This document shows positions 27,160-40,700 of a DNA stretch of 64,000 nucleotides, piece after piece. The stretch's first letter is position 1. Every line of letters begins with the position of its first letter. The notes beneath the pieces were generated by a model. It was not told where the DNA came from, did not search any database, and was given only the letters and a program-made list of their open reading frames with translations. Location: contig NW_019211458.1 of the NCBI RefSeq assembly GCF_002443255.2, forward strand, positions 41,296,365-41,360,364, written 5' to 3'. The position numbers and the translations under genes are program-made. This DNA is from Varroa destructor (Eukaryota > Arthropoda > Arachnida > Mesostigmata > Varroidae).

Positions 27160-28260
27160 CCAGACGCAAAGGCTGGCATAACTGCAGCCCCTGCCACCGT
27201 GGCTTCTGCATCGGTTGTATCCTACAGAACCTGTCTAATCATCATCATTCTGTGCCACCTGCTCTTTTCTCCTGTGGGCAGTTTCGCTTCTCGCTTCGTA
27301 CTCCGTCTCTTCAATCTTTATCCCACTTTTCCCCGCCTTCGCGTTTTTCTGCTGAAAAAACGGACGGATGAATAAACGGATCGGCCGACGAGACACGGTT
27401 CAGTCAGTGAGCGCGCGTTACCGGCCACACACCACACAAAAAAGCGAAAAAAGAAGAAAAAAAAAGGACGATAAAGGGAAAACCCTCCGGGAACCGAAAC
27501 GACAGCAATTAATTTTATAAGTTAGTGACCCAGAGTGAAATTCCTAAGCAAAGAAAGAGCTAGGTCACCGAAGGCGAAAAAAGCAATAGAGACGACACGA
27601 GAAAGTCCGCAGTAAGAGGCGTAGACTCACGGGGTCGTTTACGCTTCTTCAAGAGAAGAAATCAAGTGATGTACAAACGCGAGCTCACGCTGCCTGTAGT
27701 GGCTGTCGGCTTAGCAGCGGCGGCTGTTGCCATAGCTCTTTCGGGCACTACCGGCACCGCAAAACGAAACGTTTCTACAAAGCTCCCAACCACAGGGCAA
27801 TGAAAGCCGAGGCACGCTAAAAACAGGGAGCCTCTGTAGGAGGAAAAGGCGGTCGAGCAAAGCCAATGCGCCAATCGACTCATGCCAGCCTTGGATAGTT
27901 TAACCCGTCGGCCGAAGGCTACAGCAGAGTGGCCAGTACCGCCGGGGCCGTCAGGCCAGCGCGCCCACCGCAACAGCGAAACGACGAGGTCCCCTTCAAC
28001 TACAGAGACGAGGACAGCATTTCTGTTTCCCAACCAGCACAAAGCCTGCAGCATATGCTTTCGGCCTCTAACTGCTCCTATTCATTGGTGCTTTTTCCCT
28101 CCTTTATCTCATATTCGCCTCCATCTCGCTCGCTCGCTGTGTCTTGAGCCATATCTTTTTCTGTCCTTTCTCGTCTGTGTGTGTAGACGAAGCGAAACAC
28201 GTCGTGATAAATAGAGGGCATTTATTATGAGGCAGCAAGGAGAAGGTTAGGAAGCCAGTG
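27160..28260 (+). promoter_or_regulatory. GC-richer block, candidate promoter and 5' UTR region of the amine receptor gene
   Basis: About 1-2 kb upstream of the first recognised receptor exon, base composition becomes visibly GC-richer and purine-rich (AAAAAAGCGAAAAAAG-type tracts near 27435). Two overlapping arthropod-type initiator-like words (TCAGTC and TCAGTG) sit at 27400-27409. No TATA box at the right distance was found. The block is open in several frames on both strands without any recognisable protein, which fits untranslated leader better than coding sequence. Possible leader splice donors are AAG-GTTAGG at 28246 and AAG-GTATGA at 28821, either of which could join the acceptor before 29149. 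Assignment to this gene rests on position only. Confidence 0.3.
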
Positions 28261-29148
28261 GTGGTGCGCGCCGTCAGCCTAAATGTGGACTGGTGGAGTG
28301 AGAGCAGCTTTTATTATACAGGATCACACTCAGCCGATTCGACGCCTTCTTATGAGAGCATAAGAACGCGGCCAGCTATCTGTTCACAGATTGGAACATA
28401 CCGTCAAGAAAAGGAATGGTTGCAAAAGCTCTCTAGAGGGCACAGACATGAAGGCGCAATAACGCCGAAAGAGTTGCTGCTCGTTCAACTTTTAATAGGC
28501 GTAGATTGACTTATTTGAGCGTATCGTCATGTGTCCAATGTGTGGGCGGCCGCAGCAGCGTCCTGTTGGCACAAGTTGTTGTACGTAAAATTTAACTGAG
28601 ACATTTATGAGGAGGAGTTTGGCTAAACGAATGATATTGTCGTCCATACGAAACTGAATAAACTTCGTGAAGTTCATTGACGTGTCCTTTTCGTTCGGGT
28701 CATTCGTAGATTACGCTACTATCGCGCTCAAGAGGAAAGATGTCGCTTTGTTTGATAAGCTCCATGCTGTTAAGGCTAGTATTTGCAGCCTAAGGCTTTT
28801 TGAAACAAAGGAAAGGAAAGGTATGAAACTGTTTATAATAAGGTAACATAAACTCACATAGCGATATAAAAGTAAATGAATGCACAAAAAAGTCAATACT
28901 AACTCGTATAATAACCCTAAAAATGGGGTGATTTTCTGTTATTTCCATCTAATATGCGCGTCCGTTTATAAAATCGATCATTGCTGATATCAAAAGGGCG
29001 AAGATACGCCTTAACATCACGCACCCTAACAATATCTCTAAATATGAACATGGCAACAGTGCCAATTGACCACACTATTTTCCGCTTTTTTTTTACGTTT
29101 CATTAACGTCTCTTTTGTCGATTCCTTCTGTACTTTCATTCTTTACAG

Positions 29149-29214
29149 ATGGACGACGCGTCCCGAGATGTTGTCAGCGCCCCAAGAGAAGTTGCAATCA
29201 TCTCATCTAGTTGA
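29149..29214 (+). other. Upstream open reading frame (21 codons)
   Basis: The uORF begins with the ATG directly after the predicted acceptor and ends 158 bp before the receptor ATG. It is in a different frame from the receptor. uORFs in leaders of receptor mRNAs often lower translation; that role is inference here and depends on the acceptor being used. Confidence 0.4.
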
Positions 29215-29372
29215 GGTCGCTCGTCGCGTGTCACCATTGCTGTGACACACTGACAACATCTCCTTCGCAAGTTCAACCATCGCTTATCGCATCTTCAGGG
29301 TCTCCTACGTGTCGTGGTTCCGCTTACTGTCGAAGTACGTGGTACCTCCGCTGTCAGCCTCCGGGAACGACT
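29149..29372 (+). other. 5' leader part of first recognised receptor exon (5' UTR)
   Basis: A pyrimidine-rich tract ending in TTCTTTACAG (AG at 29147-29148) is a good splice acceptor, so an exon probably starts at 29149. The receptor frame has an in-frame stop (TAG at 29208-29210) and no ATG until 29373, so this part is untranslated with respect to the receptor. It contains one upstream ATG, exactly at the putative exon start, which opens a 21-codon frame ending in TGA at 29212-29214. An upstream non-coding exon must exist if the acceptor is real. Confidence 0.5.
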
Positions 29373-30264
29373 ATGGAGATTTTATCGACAGCAGCCCCGT
29401 TTGTTGCGCTCACAGCCAAGACGACGGTCAACACAATGACGACAGCTGCGACGCAGCTCGTCACTATAGCCAGTACCGGTGCTTCTGTAACGACGACCAA
29501 TGCTGGTCTGGATAGCGTAGCCAGCAATAGTGCCGGCAGCGGCAGCAATGAATCGGTTCTTATCGTCCTTGACAAGGTCGTCTCGCCGAGTATGTCCAAC
29601 TATACGGATATCTTACTGCAGACGTCGTCGACGGAACCGAACATCACGATGATCACGTTGAAAGGCGCAATCCTTCTGCTAATTATCCTGTTGACGATTA
29701 CGGGCAATTTGCTCGTGCTCGTGGCGATCTTCATGAATCCCAACCTGCGTACGACGACGAATTATTTCATTGTCAATCTCGCTATTGCCGATTTAATGCT
29801 TGGAGCAAGCGTTCTTCCGTTTTCGGCCACGTTAGAGCTGCTGGATAAGCAATGGTATTTTGGACAGATATTTTGCAACGTCTGGGCGGCAACCGACGTT
29901 CTTTGCTGTACTGCAAGCATCAACTCGTTGTGCGTCATCAGTGTCGACCGCTATATCGGCGTGACGCGACCATTGAGCTACTCGAGTATCGTCACGCATC
30001 GGCGAGCCGTCACCACGTGCGTTGTGGTGTGGATTCTTTCGTTTATTATCTCAGTTGGCCCGCTATTCGGCTGGCGGGATCCGCCTAGTCCCAACAATCA
30101 GTACTCGTGCGAAGTGAACAAAAAAACGGGCTACGTCATTTTTTCGGTGCTATTTTCATTCTATATACCGACTCTCGTCATACTTGTCGTCTACCAACGA
30201 ATCTACCGAGCGGCTACACGTCAAACGGAGTTTCTCGAAACCGGTGTAAAAATTGTCAAGTCAG
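29373..30264 (+). CDS. Amine receptor coding exon 1: N-terminus to TM5
   Basis: The start ATG at 29373 is the first in frame after an upstream stop and has A at -3 and G at +4. Residues 1-92 form a long Ser/Thr/Ala-rich extracellular tail without an obvious signal peptide and with N-glycosylation sequons at Asn59, Asn76 and Asn90. TM1 spans about 96-120, TM2 130-153, TM3 168-190, TM4 212-233 and TM5 251-275, followed by the start of the third intracellular loop. The exon ends at a strong donor (TCAG-GTATGT) one base into a codon (phase 1). The open frame running past the donor to 30338 is intron read-through. The exon is GC-richer than its surroundings, as expected for coding sequence. Confidence 0.95.
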
Positions 30265-33200
30265 GTATGTTCAGGAAGGTCACGATGCACGAAATAGTAC
30301 GTCTCTGTGTGTCTGAATACGGTGAACACACGCCATAGGTGAATGAGCACACTAGTAGTATAGAGTAAAGCCCCCTCTCTTACTTTTTCTGAAAGTAGCC
30401 TCTCTCGACATTGTCATTTTTAACCTTCTTTTTTTTTATTTTAATTCTATATGTACGGGTCCATTTCAGTGTGCCACATGATCGAAGGGACAAGGTACTT
30501 TATACTCAGTATTCACAATCAGATGCCGTGCTAGCTTCAGCGGCAATCACGGATAGTATCACGCTGTGAGAAGACAAGGGTCACGTTCATATTTGTCACT
30601 TTTTGCGGTTATACGGCAAGTGCTCCCCGTGTTTTCTTACGCTAACTGAGGAAGGGGGGTCTCTCAAAAATCACGATTCAGGCGTTCTTTGAGAAGCCCT
30701 TCGTTTTTTCATTCGTTCGTCTTTATTCATTCGTTTAGCGAAAGCGTCGGAAAGCGGTTTCGGGAAGCCGGGAGTGGCCGGTTGCGCCAGTCAAAGAAAC
30801 GAAGCCCTCTTTGCTGCCGCCTGTCGCAAGTATAAGCACTTTCTCAACAGAGCAATTTTCCATTCTTTTGGCGTGAGCCATTGTTTCTTCGTCTTTCCTC
30901 TCTCTCCATTTTACCGACGGCAGATGCCTTAGAAGTGGCTATTTCCGCCTGCTTGACCATCCGCCTATGTCGTTTACCGGCATGGCATGGGATGGGAGGG
31001 ATTCGCTTGGCCTCTTTATTAATACGAACGACGCACCTTTAATCTAGTGCGGGTGACACGTACTCTGCGACCGAATACTTTATAGACTTTTCCATGCAGT
31101 CTAACAGAGGCGGCAGAAGCTGCACGTGCAAAGAGTACGTAAATCGTTCAGTCTAACGTACAGGACGGGGGATGACAGTTGACGCAGACTTGAGCGGACT
31201 ATCTAAGATATCTGAATCGACCCCGTTCAGCATTCAGAATACGGATGCGGTATAGTTCATCATATTGGTTGCTCGTGTCTACTCAGCTTTATACTTACAT
31301 AAGCGATGTAAAATTTAAGGTTAAAAGTAATTTTTTAATACACTTATCCTTCCGGCTGTCACACGCCCTACGACTAATACACGTATTAGTATATTTATTT
31401 AAAAGTATATCGAAAGATCTGATGGAATAAGATGAGAAAATTAGTACTATACATGAACTGAACGAGAAGGGCGTCGAAAGATTTCGTGAAGACACGGTTA
31501 TATAGATATACATATTTTGAAAGAATAACTATAACCTTAACCCAAGAGCTACTAATTAAATGGTTGGTAAATACTAATGCTAAGCGATATGTGTAAAGAC
31601 GCCTTTTCAGACCTCGCTCACCGCTGGCTGAGAAGTTTACAGTCAATCAAGCTGTGCTCTGAGTATTTACAATCATCTAATCACCACGTTGAACCACCAG
31701 TAGCTTCTCTATTATCAGTCAGAGCCAAGTTACAGCGGGCGTGTTATGACAAAAGAATGATATCACTTGATCCTGACGGTAATAGATTCACTCTCCGTGT
31801 TCTAAGTTCGCAGTCTCACAGACGCACGCTCATTAAAAGAGACTGTCATATATTTGCGTCTCAGTTTTTATATGTAATTTTTCTATTTATGTCTTCTCGA
31901 ACTAAATCGATGCTTGCCCATTGGTTGCCCGTTTTAAGTCATAGAAAGCGCCATAATCGTACGAACTTAGATCGGTAGAATAAACAAGTTCTTTTTTTTG
32001 TTCAATCCGTATTATGGCGTAACGATGAGATATGGTATTGTCACCAAACAACCGATGTGTTTTGATATAATAACCATAAGTCTCTCGAGGAACTTCAAAT
32101 AGTGGGCTGTATCCATTTTTTTTTTTTTTAATTTTTAGCGAGTAGCGGATATTTCTGATATTTATTATCTAGTAAGATATTACCATTATTTTAGATACGA
32201 TCCTACTCAAGACTGCCATCGAACTCGAATTTTCTTTAGAACGACACGATTCTCTCGTATAATCCCTTTTGGGTGACGGTAGGGGTCGAAGTTGGCCTCG
32301 TCTATAGCTACCCTATGTTCCAGGCGGATTTGTTTTGTTGATTCAAGTTTCTCAAGTTGCATATGGGACACACCACACGCTGGCTCCACTGGCCTCGAGT
32401 CAATTCGAGTAGGACCACTTTATACTCAGTTTCCGTGTTTTCAGGATTTAGGCTATAATTCTGTAGCACGTTACGTGTGGCGTAGCTGAGTTCTCAGACA
32501 TAAAGTTCGGCATTCGTGACAAGTTCTCTGAATTGCCGTAATGCGTTTTTGTCTTTTATGTCCCGACTTCTTATCACCACTTTGCTTACCTTCAACGCTA
32601 CAATCTTCGTTCTTGAAACGTTTGCTTCACTCCCATATTGCGCATTTGTTGCTGTTTTGATCAGTCATCGATAAAGTTCCGTAGTGCTTTGGTATTCGAG
32701 GAAGAAAAACTGGAACACCGACCGCCAGTTATCAAAACTAAGATATGTTTTTCTTCTAAAGTCATCTTTAAATTTGTAAACTCAGCCAGTTTTCACTCGG
32801 AGGTATTTACCGGTTAGGTTTCATTTGCGCAGTTCAGAAATTATTCAAATAAAAAATCTGCCAGATCCATTTATAAAAGTCTAATATTTTTCCTTCATAT
32901 GTATATGTGAGATTAGGCACTTTTTAATACAAGATTCTTCTAGTAATATTGCTTTTTCTTTGCAGAGTTTTCCTTGGTAGGACCAAGCTATGACCATTTT
33001 TTACAATGCCGAACAAGAAGCGCGTTTTTGTTCGGATTTTTTTTTGTAAGCGTATCCTTAAATTATCTTGTAAGAAAAAGCTTGCGCTAGTATATATTAA
33101 AAAAAAAATGCTCGAGGTACAGTGTAATGGTTACACTGTCTTTGTCTTTATAAACGCTCAGGTTATTTATACTCTACTTATTACTTGACGGTTACTGAGG

Positions 33201-34670
33201 TCGTAAAAGGGAAGAAATTTACTCAGATTCCTCATGTACCTACCGTTTCGATGGCGGTTAACGTCCCTAATAAAGATTAACATTATTCAATCCACTAAAC
33301 TCGGGAAGCTATAAGGTGATCTTGATCTGAAGCCGAACGTTGTTGCGTGCTTGGACTCATTCCTTTGAAATAATACTTAGTACCAGTAGCGGACGTAAAA
33401 CTCGAAATATTTGTTTATCTACTCAGATGTTTATGCCTGTGTGTGATTTTTACGCTTTCGTCTCACGTCTTTAGTGCACTTGTTTCTTGATGCATAATAG
33501 TATTCTCACACCACTTATCTTTCCGCTATTTGGGCACAATGACAATTCCCATATAAAAAAATGTACAGAAGATGTAAGCTTCGTAAAGGACTAGAAAGCT
33601 CAGTTTGCCTCTCAATGTGGCACGCGTTAGATTTCCAACATTAAAAGATGCCCTAGATCTGTCAATGCTTATTATTTTCAAGTGATAAACATAGATTAAT
33701 CTATTAAGGTACGTCACGGAATATAAGATTAAGTGTGCCGGCTAAAAGGCAGAAATGCTTTTAGGTGCTCCTGCTTTTACGGCCCTTATATGACTTAGTA
33801 CTGTATTAGTATGTACACATCTGTGAATAGCCGTCGTGTATACACGAGCGTGGCGGATAAGGTATAGTTTTATGATGATTCTTTATCTATGCAAGAGTCC
33901 ACTGCAAGATCGACCAGTTCTATCACGTGTTTCGTTCAAACCAAGTTATGTCCTTTACCCCCCATCTGACCTTACCTGTTTTATACGTAACGGATCTAAA
34001 ACAAGCAATGATAACGCCCATTCCCCAGAAGAAAACACGAAGAAACGTCTAAGGTTTTTCATGTTCCTAGAATACATTGTTGTGTAAAGGTGGTAGACGG
34101 TCAAATTCTTTCTACGCGTTAAAGACAATAGGCGGCACCATTAATTCCAAAGGATATAATTTGTTGGATTACATATCAGGTTAGAAGTGTGGGCTCGAAA
34201 ACCTGGTTTTTAGTCACTTATTGTTTCTTAGTATAGGCAGCTAAGATCAGGAAATTGCTTCATACAAACGCAGGTTACTCCATTTCATTGTTGAAGGACA
34301 GCGAATACCCGGCAGTCGTTTATCGGATCGGGAGTCACAATAAAAGACAGTCTAAATGAATAGCGACTGCAAGATGGACCGTTTCCGTAACTTTGTTTGA
34401 CTAATAAGCAAAGCGGTATACTTCGTACGGTTGTATTCAGCGGAGGCGTGGCATATCACTTACGGATTTCTTATTTCATTCTGAATATTGGGCTGTGTGC
34501 CGTGACACGGCCCGCTCCGGACCCAAGCCACAAAAACGCGAACTTACTCTATAGCACTGTGTTTATAACAGAACGGTGTGTGCTGTAAGAAAGACGCTAT
34601 TTTCCAAATTACCGAGATCATAAGCCATCGTTAGTCACGCTCTTTAAGGAAAAATCTTTTCGGACTTTAG

Positions 34671-34706
<36 letters not shown>

Positions 34707-37700
34707 CTCTCTCGTGTAACGCACGTGTCGTCTAGATGAGGGACACAGCGGGCCATTTAGTGCGATAAACTGGAGCTGGGGGCACTAAATCTCTCACGAG
34801 CAGAACAGCAGCTGTTATTACCCGTTCGATGAGTCGTGTTTCTGCAAACCCTCACCCAATACCACTCGAACTTCCACTCACTGGCCTTTCATTAGTAGAT
34901 TCTACAGGCTTTGAAAGATCCACCCTCTAACAATATAATCGGTGCTTCACGCGGAAGTTGCTAATCATCGCAGAATATTGGCCGCGGTTGTTGAGGGGGT
35001 ATTCTCATTGATTCGTCTTCTCTGACGTGCAGGAATTTTGCCCACAGAACATCGATCATGTTTGCATGTTTTTTTTTTATTGCAGTATTTTTGTTTGTGA
35101 TAGTGGTACAAGATGAAACAATCCGAAATTGTACATATGAATCTGCAAGGAGACTTGACGGTTGCTAGTTTTGCTTTGATTAAGGAAATAGCGTACGATC
35201 AATCTTTCTGAGGGCAATAATTAGCTTATAGTTAAATTTGAATACATAAGGGTTGTAGAGATAAAAAAAAAATATTTAACTATCGTCATTTTGCTAAACG
35301 CACGGCCAGTTGGAAACGGATTTTTTGAGGCTCGACAACTTTCATATTCCAACGGTATATCAGAGAGTTTATTACAAGGCTTTATTATTCGAACTATTGA
35401 AATTGAAATTTTTTTTATTTGCTACATTCATTGTTTTGTGAAAAAGTATTTCCGCTATGTCTACTTGCTTCAGTGAAACCATATCCATAGGTGATCTATC
35501 CGAAGCACACGACAACAGTGCACTGACTGACCTAAACGCTCAGCAAAGCACCGTCTTACTTTTTCCAACCGAAATAGCCGAACTGCTTATACTGGGTTTG
35601 AAATCCTTAGATATTTTCACTGCTGCCGATAACATAGAAGGTAATTTGTCGCCTTAAACAATAGGTACATTGTCATTATTCGCAGATAGCATACGTCCAT
35701 TCCTGCTATATAATGCGTCGCCAAATAAATAGTACGTAAACGTCCAATTGCGCAGTAGTCATCAATTTTTTCTCATTGGATAACTCTAAGCTTTACACTG
35801 TTTAGGTTACGAAAGGGGACAAATTCTATGCTCAGATTTGAGCAGTGTTTAACAATATAAAGTCACCGGAGCCTCTATGTATAGCGGATTTTTAAAGGGG
35901 ATTGACTCAATACGGTGTTCATTGCACCCCATTATAACATAACACCCATACAGTATCTTGAATACGATAAAGCCATAGCACTCGCTAATCAGTTGACTAA
36001 TGACCCAGTATATATATTAGTTTAACGCAAAACCATGCTGTGTGCTGTTTTCCTGTCGTTTCAGGAGCTGGAAGCTCAGAGAGTGGGGAACTGACCTTGC
36101 GTGTTCATCAAGGCCACTCAAAGTCCGCCAGTCAACAACGGGAATTTAGAGACGATGGAAACCCTAAGATGGTCACAATGGGACTACAGGGAAGGCTAGC
36201 AAAGTTCAAAAGGCAAAAGAAAGCTGCTAAGACCTTAGGAATAGTTGTCGGAGTCTACTTTATATGCTGGTTTCCGTTTTTCTTTATACTACCACTTGGT
36301 AAGTATAGCTATAATGCTATGACAACGTTGTGGTAGGCATAAGGCTATAAATATCTAGTTAGCATCAATATTTATTATCGCATTTACATTGTGCACAAGG
36401 TGGTTCTCGCTCCAATTGCGACGCAATCTTTTTAGAATCAAATAAAAATAATAAAGTCTCAGCTGAAGTCATTCGTTCGCAAATTTTCATTCATACTGTG
36501 GACAATGAATGGTCACCGTTCCAATAGGTCAATGCTCTGCCAGAAAAAGAACCTACCCATGGGTTATGCCTTAGATCGGCCTCAACAGGTCCGATCCACT
36601 ACAAAAAGACAAAGAACTCACGCCTTCTGATACCTATCAGAATATAATAAACCAACTAGTTATGTTCGCTCAATAGCCATAAATCTGTTCGGACTGCTTT
36701 CGTTCACGATACCTTAGCGTTTCCTATATATGCAACGCCTGCGTTCCAACTGAATTGGTCAACACATGCTTCCTATCATTCATGGTGTTTTCGCTGCCCG
36801 AGAAACACTTTTATCCAATGGGTAGACTGTATCCATACGCTTCCTTCTCGCTATATTACCGCCACGCTGGCACGCAGAGCCCTCATGCACCTTCCTTCTA
36901 CTTCTGCTCGTCATATGATTAAAAGAGACCTATCTTCCAACCACGCTTGTTCTGTCGCCGAATTCAATGTGAAAGCGACTTGGATAGTGCAGATATTCCT
37001 TTTGCAGCCATAATTATCCCGATTTTACGTGTACATTATTTCGCTAACACCATTGGAGTGGGAATATACCATCGTTTATAGAAGGGTTTTAGCATTCTCG
37101 AACGGCGGCGATGTGTCTTTGACAAAACTTGAATTATTTGCAAACAATGCGTCATTCTGCCAAAATGACAACGCTTCTCAATAGACAATACACCAGCTTT
37201 GCGCACGACCCGTGTGCAGAGCTGTCGCTAAGAGGGGGGAGTAACGGGATTTGCGCCAATGCAATATCAACAAATGATGCACCGTTGCATTTAGTGTTGA
37301 CGAGTGCTGGGCAGATGGCGTTGGCGATGAGAGATAAGACCACTAGAGGAAAGACGTTGCATGGGACCCTTTATGACCTCACTCAGAAGCAAAGCATAGA
37401 CTGCCATACAGCCTGAAATAAATAACTATACGTTTTTTTTAAAAAAATGTCAAACATTACCTCAAAAAATGAAAGCATTCTAGTTCATTTCTGCTAACGG
37501 TTTGAACTCTTGTTAGTCCTACGCGGTTGTTACTACGTTTCACGCACGAAACCTTGGTTTCACCGATGGCCGGTCACTGTTTGTAACTGGGCTACGTGCC
37601 ACGCAAGGTGAAAGCTTTTTATACCGCGCATCACTGCCTAAAATAAAAATATTGGCTGAAACGACGATTTCATCTGATTAGGTTAGTCAAACTAATCTGC

Positions 37701-40700
37701 CACACGCCGTCCGGCTTTTGTTTTAAGGAAAATGCTACAAGATCTACGATTTCTTGCTTCCGTACGCTAGAAGCACCATGATTGCCATATTAACTATACG
37801 TAGAGAAAGAGATGCAATGAAGGAAGCGCCAAATGGACCGTACTTTCTAGCCTCAGTGAAACCCTGCTTAATCACATCAATTCTCCTGACTGGCCATCGC
37901 AGTACCTCTATCGTTCGTATTGGTGGTACGGGTAGTCTAATCCAAAGTTACCACTGTTCACTACCACTGAAAACGTGGTTTCGGTTGTTCGCCTGTCTTC
38001 CCTGCGGCACTGGCCCACTAAAACTGACAAGGAAAATAGACCCTTTCGTCTATTTAGATTTGGGAGGTTTCCCTTTCTAATCGAACCACTGCTATAGCTA
38101 CAATATACGGTATCATTGACTGAAACTCCGTTTTTCCCCTTCACAAACTTTCGGGAATCTTTGTCCTTCTATAGAGATGCGAAACACAATGGATTAGTTG
38201 TCGCATATTAAGTTTAACTTAAGCAGACGTCCATGTGGGAGGCAAAACTTGCTGGCCGATGCGATGTGCAGTCGAACGGAAGGGAGAAAGTTCTTTGAGG
38301 ACGCGTTGAAGGATGCGCCGTATAGTCGAACAGTAGAGAAGAAAAAGCAATCATTGCTTGTCTGGAACTACCACATAACAGGGGGGCCATAGTACTTTGA
38401 CCTGCGCCAATCTACTGTTTATTGTGTTGGGTCTTAGGATTTTGCTTTTCCATTGTTCTATTCTATGATGTTGTTTTAAAACGAAGACCGGCACTATTAG
38501 AGCGAATAGTACAGAATGGGCTTTGCTACACAATCGCGAGAGCAGACGCACTGTGTCATAATCTGAAGTATTATCACAATAGTATGACAGTGCCGCTGTG
38601 AATGCGATCTTGTCTACTGTTTTTTTGCTTTGTTATACGGTAAGGTCTAGCGTAACAACTAACATGCAGGTTGCTTTGCACACAATTCAATCTGGTGAAC
38701 TCCGCTCCCTGCCCCTCTAAGGTGGTGTACATCTGGTCCATGGTCCTAAGTCTATTTTGTTTTTTTCGTAAAAAGGAAGGCGATGTAGTACAACACCTTT
38801 CGAAGTCTTGTTGCCTCTGTTTTGGCCTTCTTTCTCGCCATCTGCACCAATGCTCAATTGAAACGTAGCCTGAAACTGCCCCATGTATAATGCGTAAAAC
38901 CTTGTCTAATATATTCCCGCCGTGTTATAGTGTGCTGTGATAAGCTAGTCATTGAATGCCGAATTGAGACTTATTGGCTTGAAAACTGACTGAGTGATAC
39001 GGTTGGAATCTATATCGAAACAAGACACGTCTACGTTTGGAGGTAACATGCTATACTTATTTGAAATAATGAGACCTAGACCCTCGAGTAATTTTGGTGG
39101 GTTCTAGGTAGTGACAACAATCGGAGCACTTTTTTGAGCGAAGGCAGCCTCAAAGTGCCAGCGCATTCCCATTCAAATGAAGATTCTGTAAGTTTGTGCG
39201 TCTTGGCAGGTTCTCATATCGTTTTAATCTTGGTGGGATATTACATTGTATTCTCAAGATGCATCTCTGGCACACGTAGGCGTCCCTACATCGAACGTTT
39301 CTTGTGTATAACATACTACCGTTTTACGGGAATTATATGCTATCGGGGCCTTATTAGGCACGCGGAAAAGACGAAGTTTCCAAGGGGTTAAAAAACGCTG
39401 TGTTCCCGTGTTGCCTTTATGTTCCGTCTGCCTGTGCCACAAAGTTTGCTTCCTGCTGTTTCGACTGGCTAGCCTCTCCTTTTCTTGGCCCTTCTCTATG
39501 TTCTATAACGCTCTCCAGCGGCAGGTACAGATAAAGGGTACAGCCAGTTCATACGAGTGGAAAAAAGAGGCGAAGAGGATTGGCAAACGAGTCGGCTCAG
39601 TATCAAGTCTTCGTATTTCTTCATCTATAGCTGCCTTTTTAGACAGTCATGGCAGACAATGTTTTTTTTTCTCCTGGTCGTTTTTGAAGAGCCAGTGAAC
39701 CGACGCGGAAGTTAGAAGCAGGAGCTCAAACAAAACGGAGAGTCACGCATCGTATTGCAAATAGAGTGCTAAGAATCTTTCTTTTCTTACTATAAGTATA
39801 TCAAGAAACATGCTCTTTGCCATCGCAAATAAAATAAGAAGGAACGGTTTCGCTTCGGTGCTTCGGCACACCCTAGATATAATCGCGGACTCATAGATGA
39901 GTCGATTTTGCCGTAGGAGCACATTCCGTCCACCATTCACAATGCGCTACTACATTTGTCCAAGGCAAGCTGACATCCTTGTGCTTGAAATTATCAACTA
40001 TGAACGACGCTTCAAGTACACGGAAGCGGTAGGCAGCGTAATGGTCGGGTTCAAATGACCGTGCATCGAAATCGTGGACGTGGATACTCTGGGAGCGGCC
40101 CTGCGGTCTCCTTTGACTTTTCTGTCACCATCACGTGCATCGCTGCCCTCGTATTCCCCGCTTGTGTGTAAGTTGGCCTAAAACATTTATTAAGCCTGTA
40201 AAGCAATACATAGACAGTAGAGCATTCTTCTGTTAGAAACTGTCTATTGTCACTAATTCGGTGTCTAGTTGCTGACCTGATCTGTATTGGCATTGGCTGC
40301 ACCGTGTCAGAGGCGGACCTTTGACGAAGCTCTGCTCTCAACGAAATTGGCATGCTAAGTTACACCTGCGCACTAATTCCAGTTGTATACGTGCATAGGA
40401 TAAACGGAAAGAGCATGAGAAAGATTTTGTACTTGTGTAGATCTGACTTGAAACGTACTAGTTCCATAGCCAATAAAGTGGATTTACCCACATAAGCTTT
40501 TTCTGAGATAAGACCTGACCATTACCATGATATGATTGCTCAAAACGGCCACTCGCACCTGATAATTAATTATCAAAAGGCATTTATAGAATCCAAATGA
40601 GAACGGTTATTTTTAGCCGAAGCTAGTGGTATAAAAAAGAAAGCAGTAGCTATTTTCAAATGGTATTCCAAATAATATTGCGGATACGTTTGCCTATTTT

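Larger units (their letters stand above)
30265..36064 (+). other. Intron 1 of the amine receptor gene
   Basis: This 5.8-kb GT-AG intron lies in the third intracellular loop. It contains no recognisable additional receptor exon on either strand: I looked for [12 protein letters not shown] and CWxPF-like codon strings and found none. It holds a short 3' fragment of the dispersed repeat (33385-33410), a CT microsatellite (34673-34713) and a 133-codon open frame (31577-31978) that I treat as chance. Confidence 0.85.

Noticed and set aside
27662..28054. 130-codon - strand open frame upstream of the receptor
   Set aside because: It lies in the GC-rich block, where stop codons are rarer on both strands. 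Overlapping frames on the + strand are also open, and the translation is low-complexity Ala/Val/Arg-rich with no domain.
29211..29372. Non-ATG N-terminal extension of the receptor frame from 29211
   Set aside because: The first codon is TTG, directly after an in-frame stop. The first ATG, at 29373, has a good initiation context.
30265..30338. Extension of receptor exon 1 past residue 297
   Set aside because: The frame continues about 25 codons past a consensus donor (AG-GTATGT). The spliced form continues directly into a well-matched exon 2, so this is intron read-through.
31577..31978. 133-codon + strand open frame inside receptor intron 1
   Set aside because: ATG-initiated but without any recognisable motif. 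About one or two frames of this length are expected by chance at this base composition, and it sits in an intron with no supporting signals.
37129..37416. 95-codon + strand frame in receptor intron 2
   Set aside because: Starts with a non-ATG codon, has an equally open frame opposite, and shows no motif or splice context linking it to the receptor.
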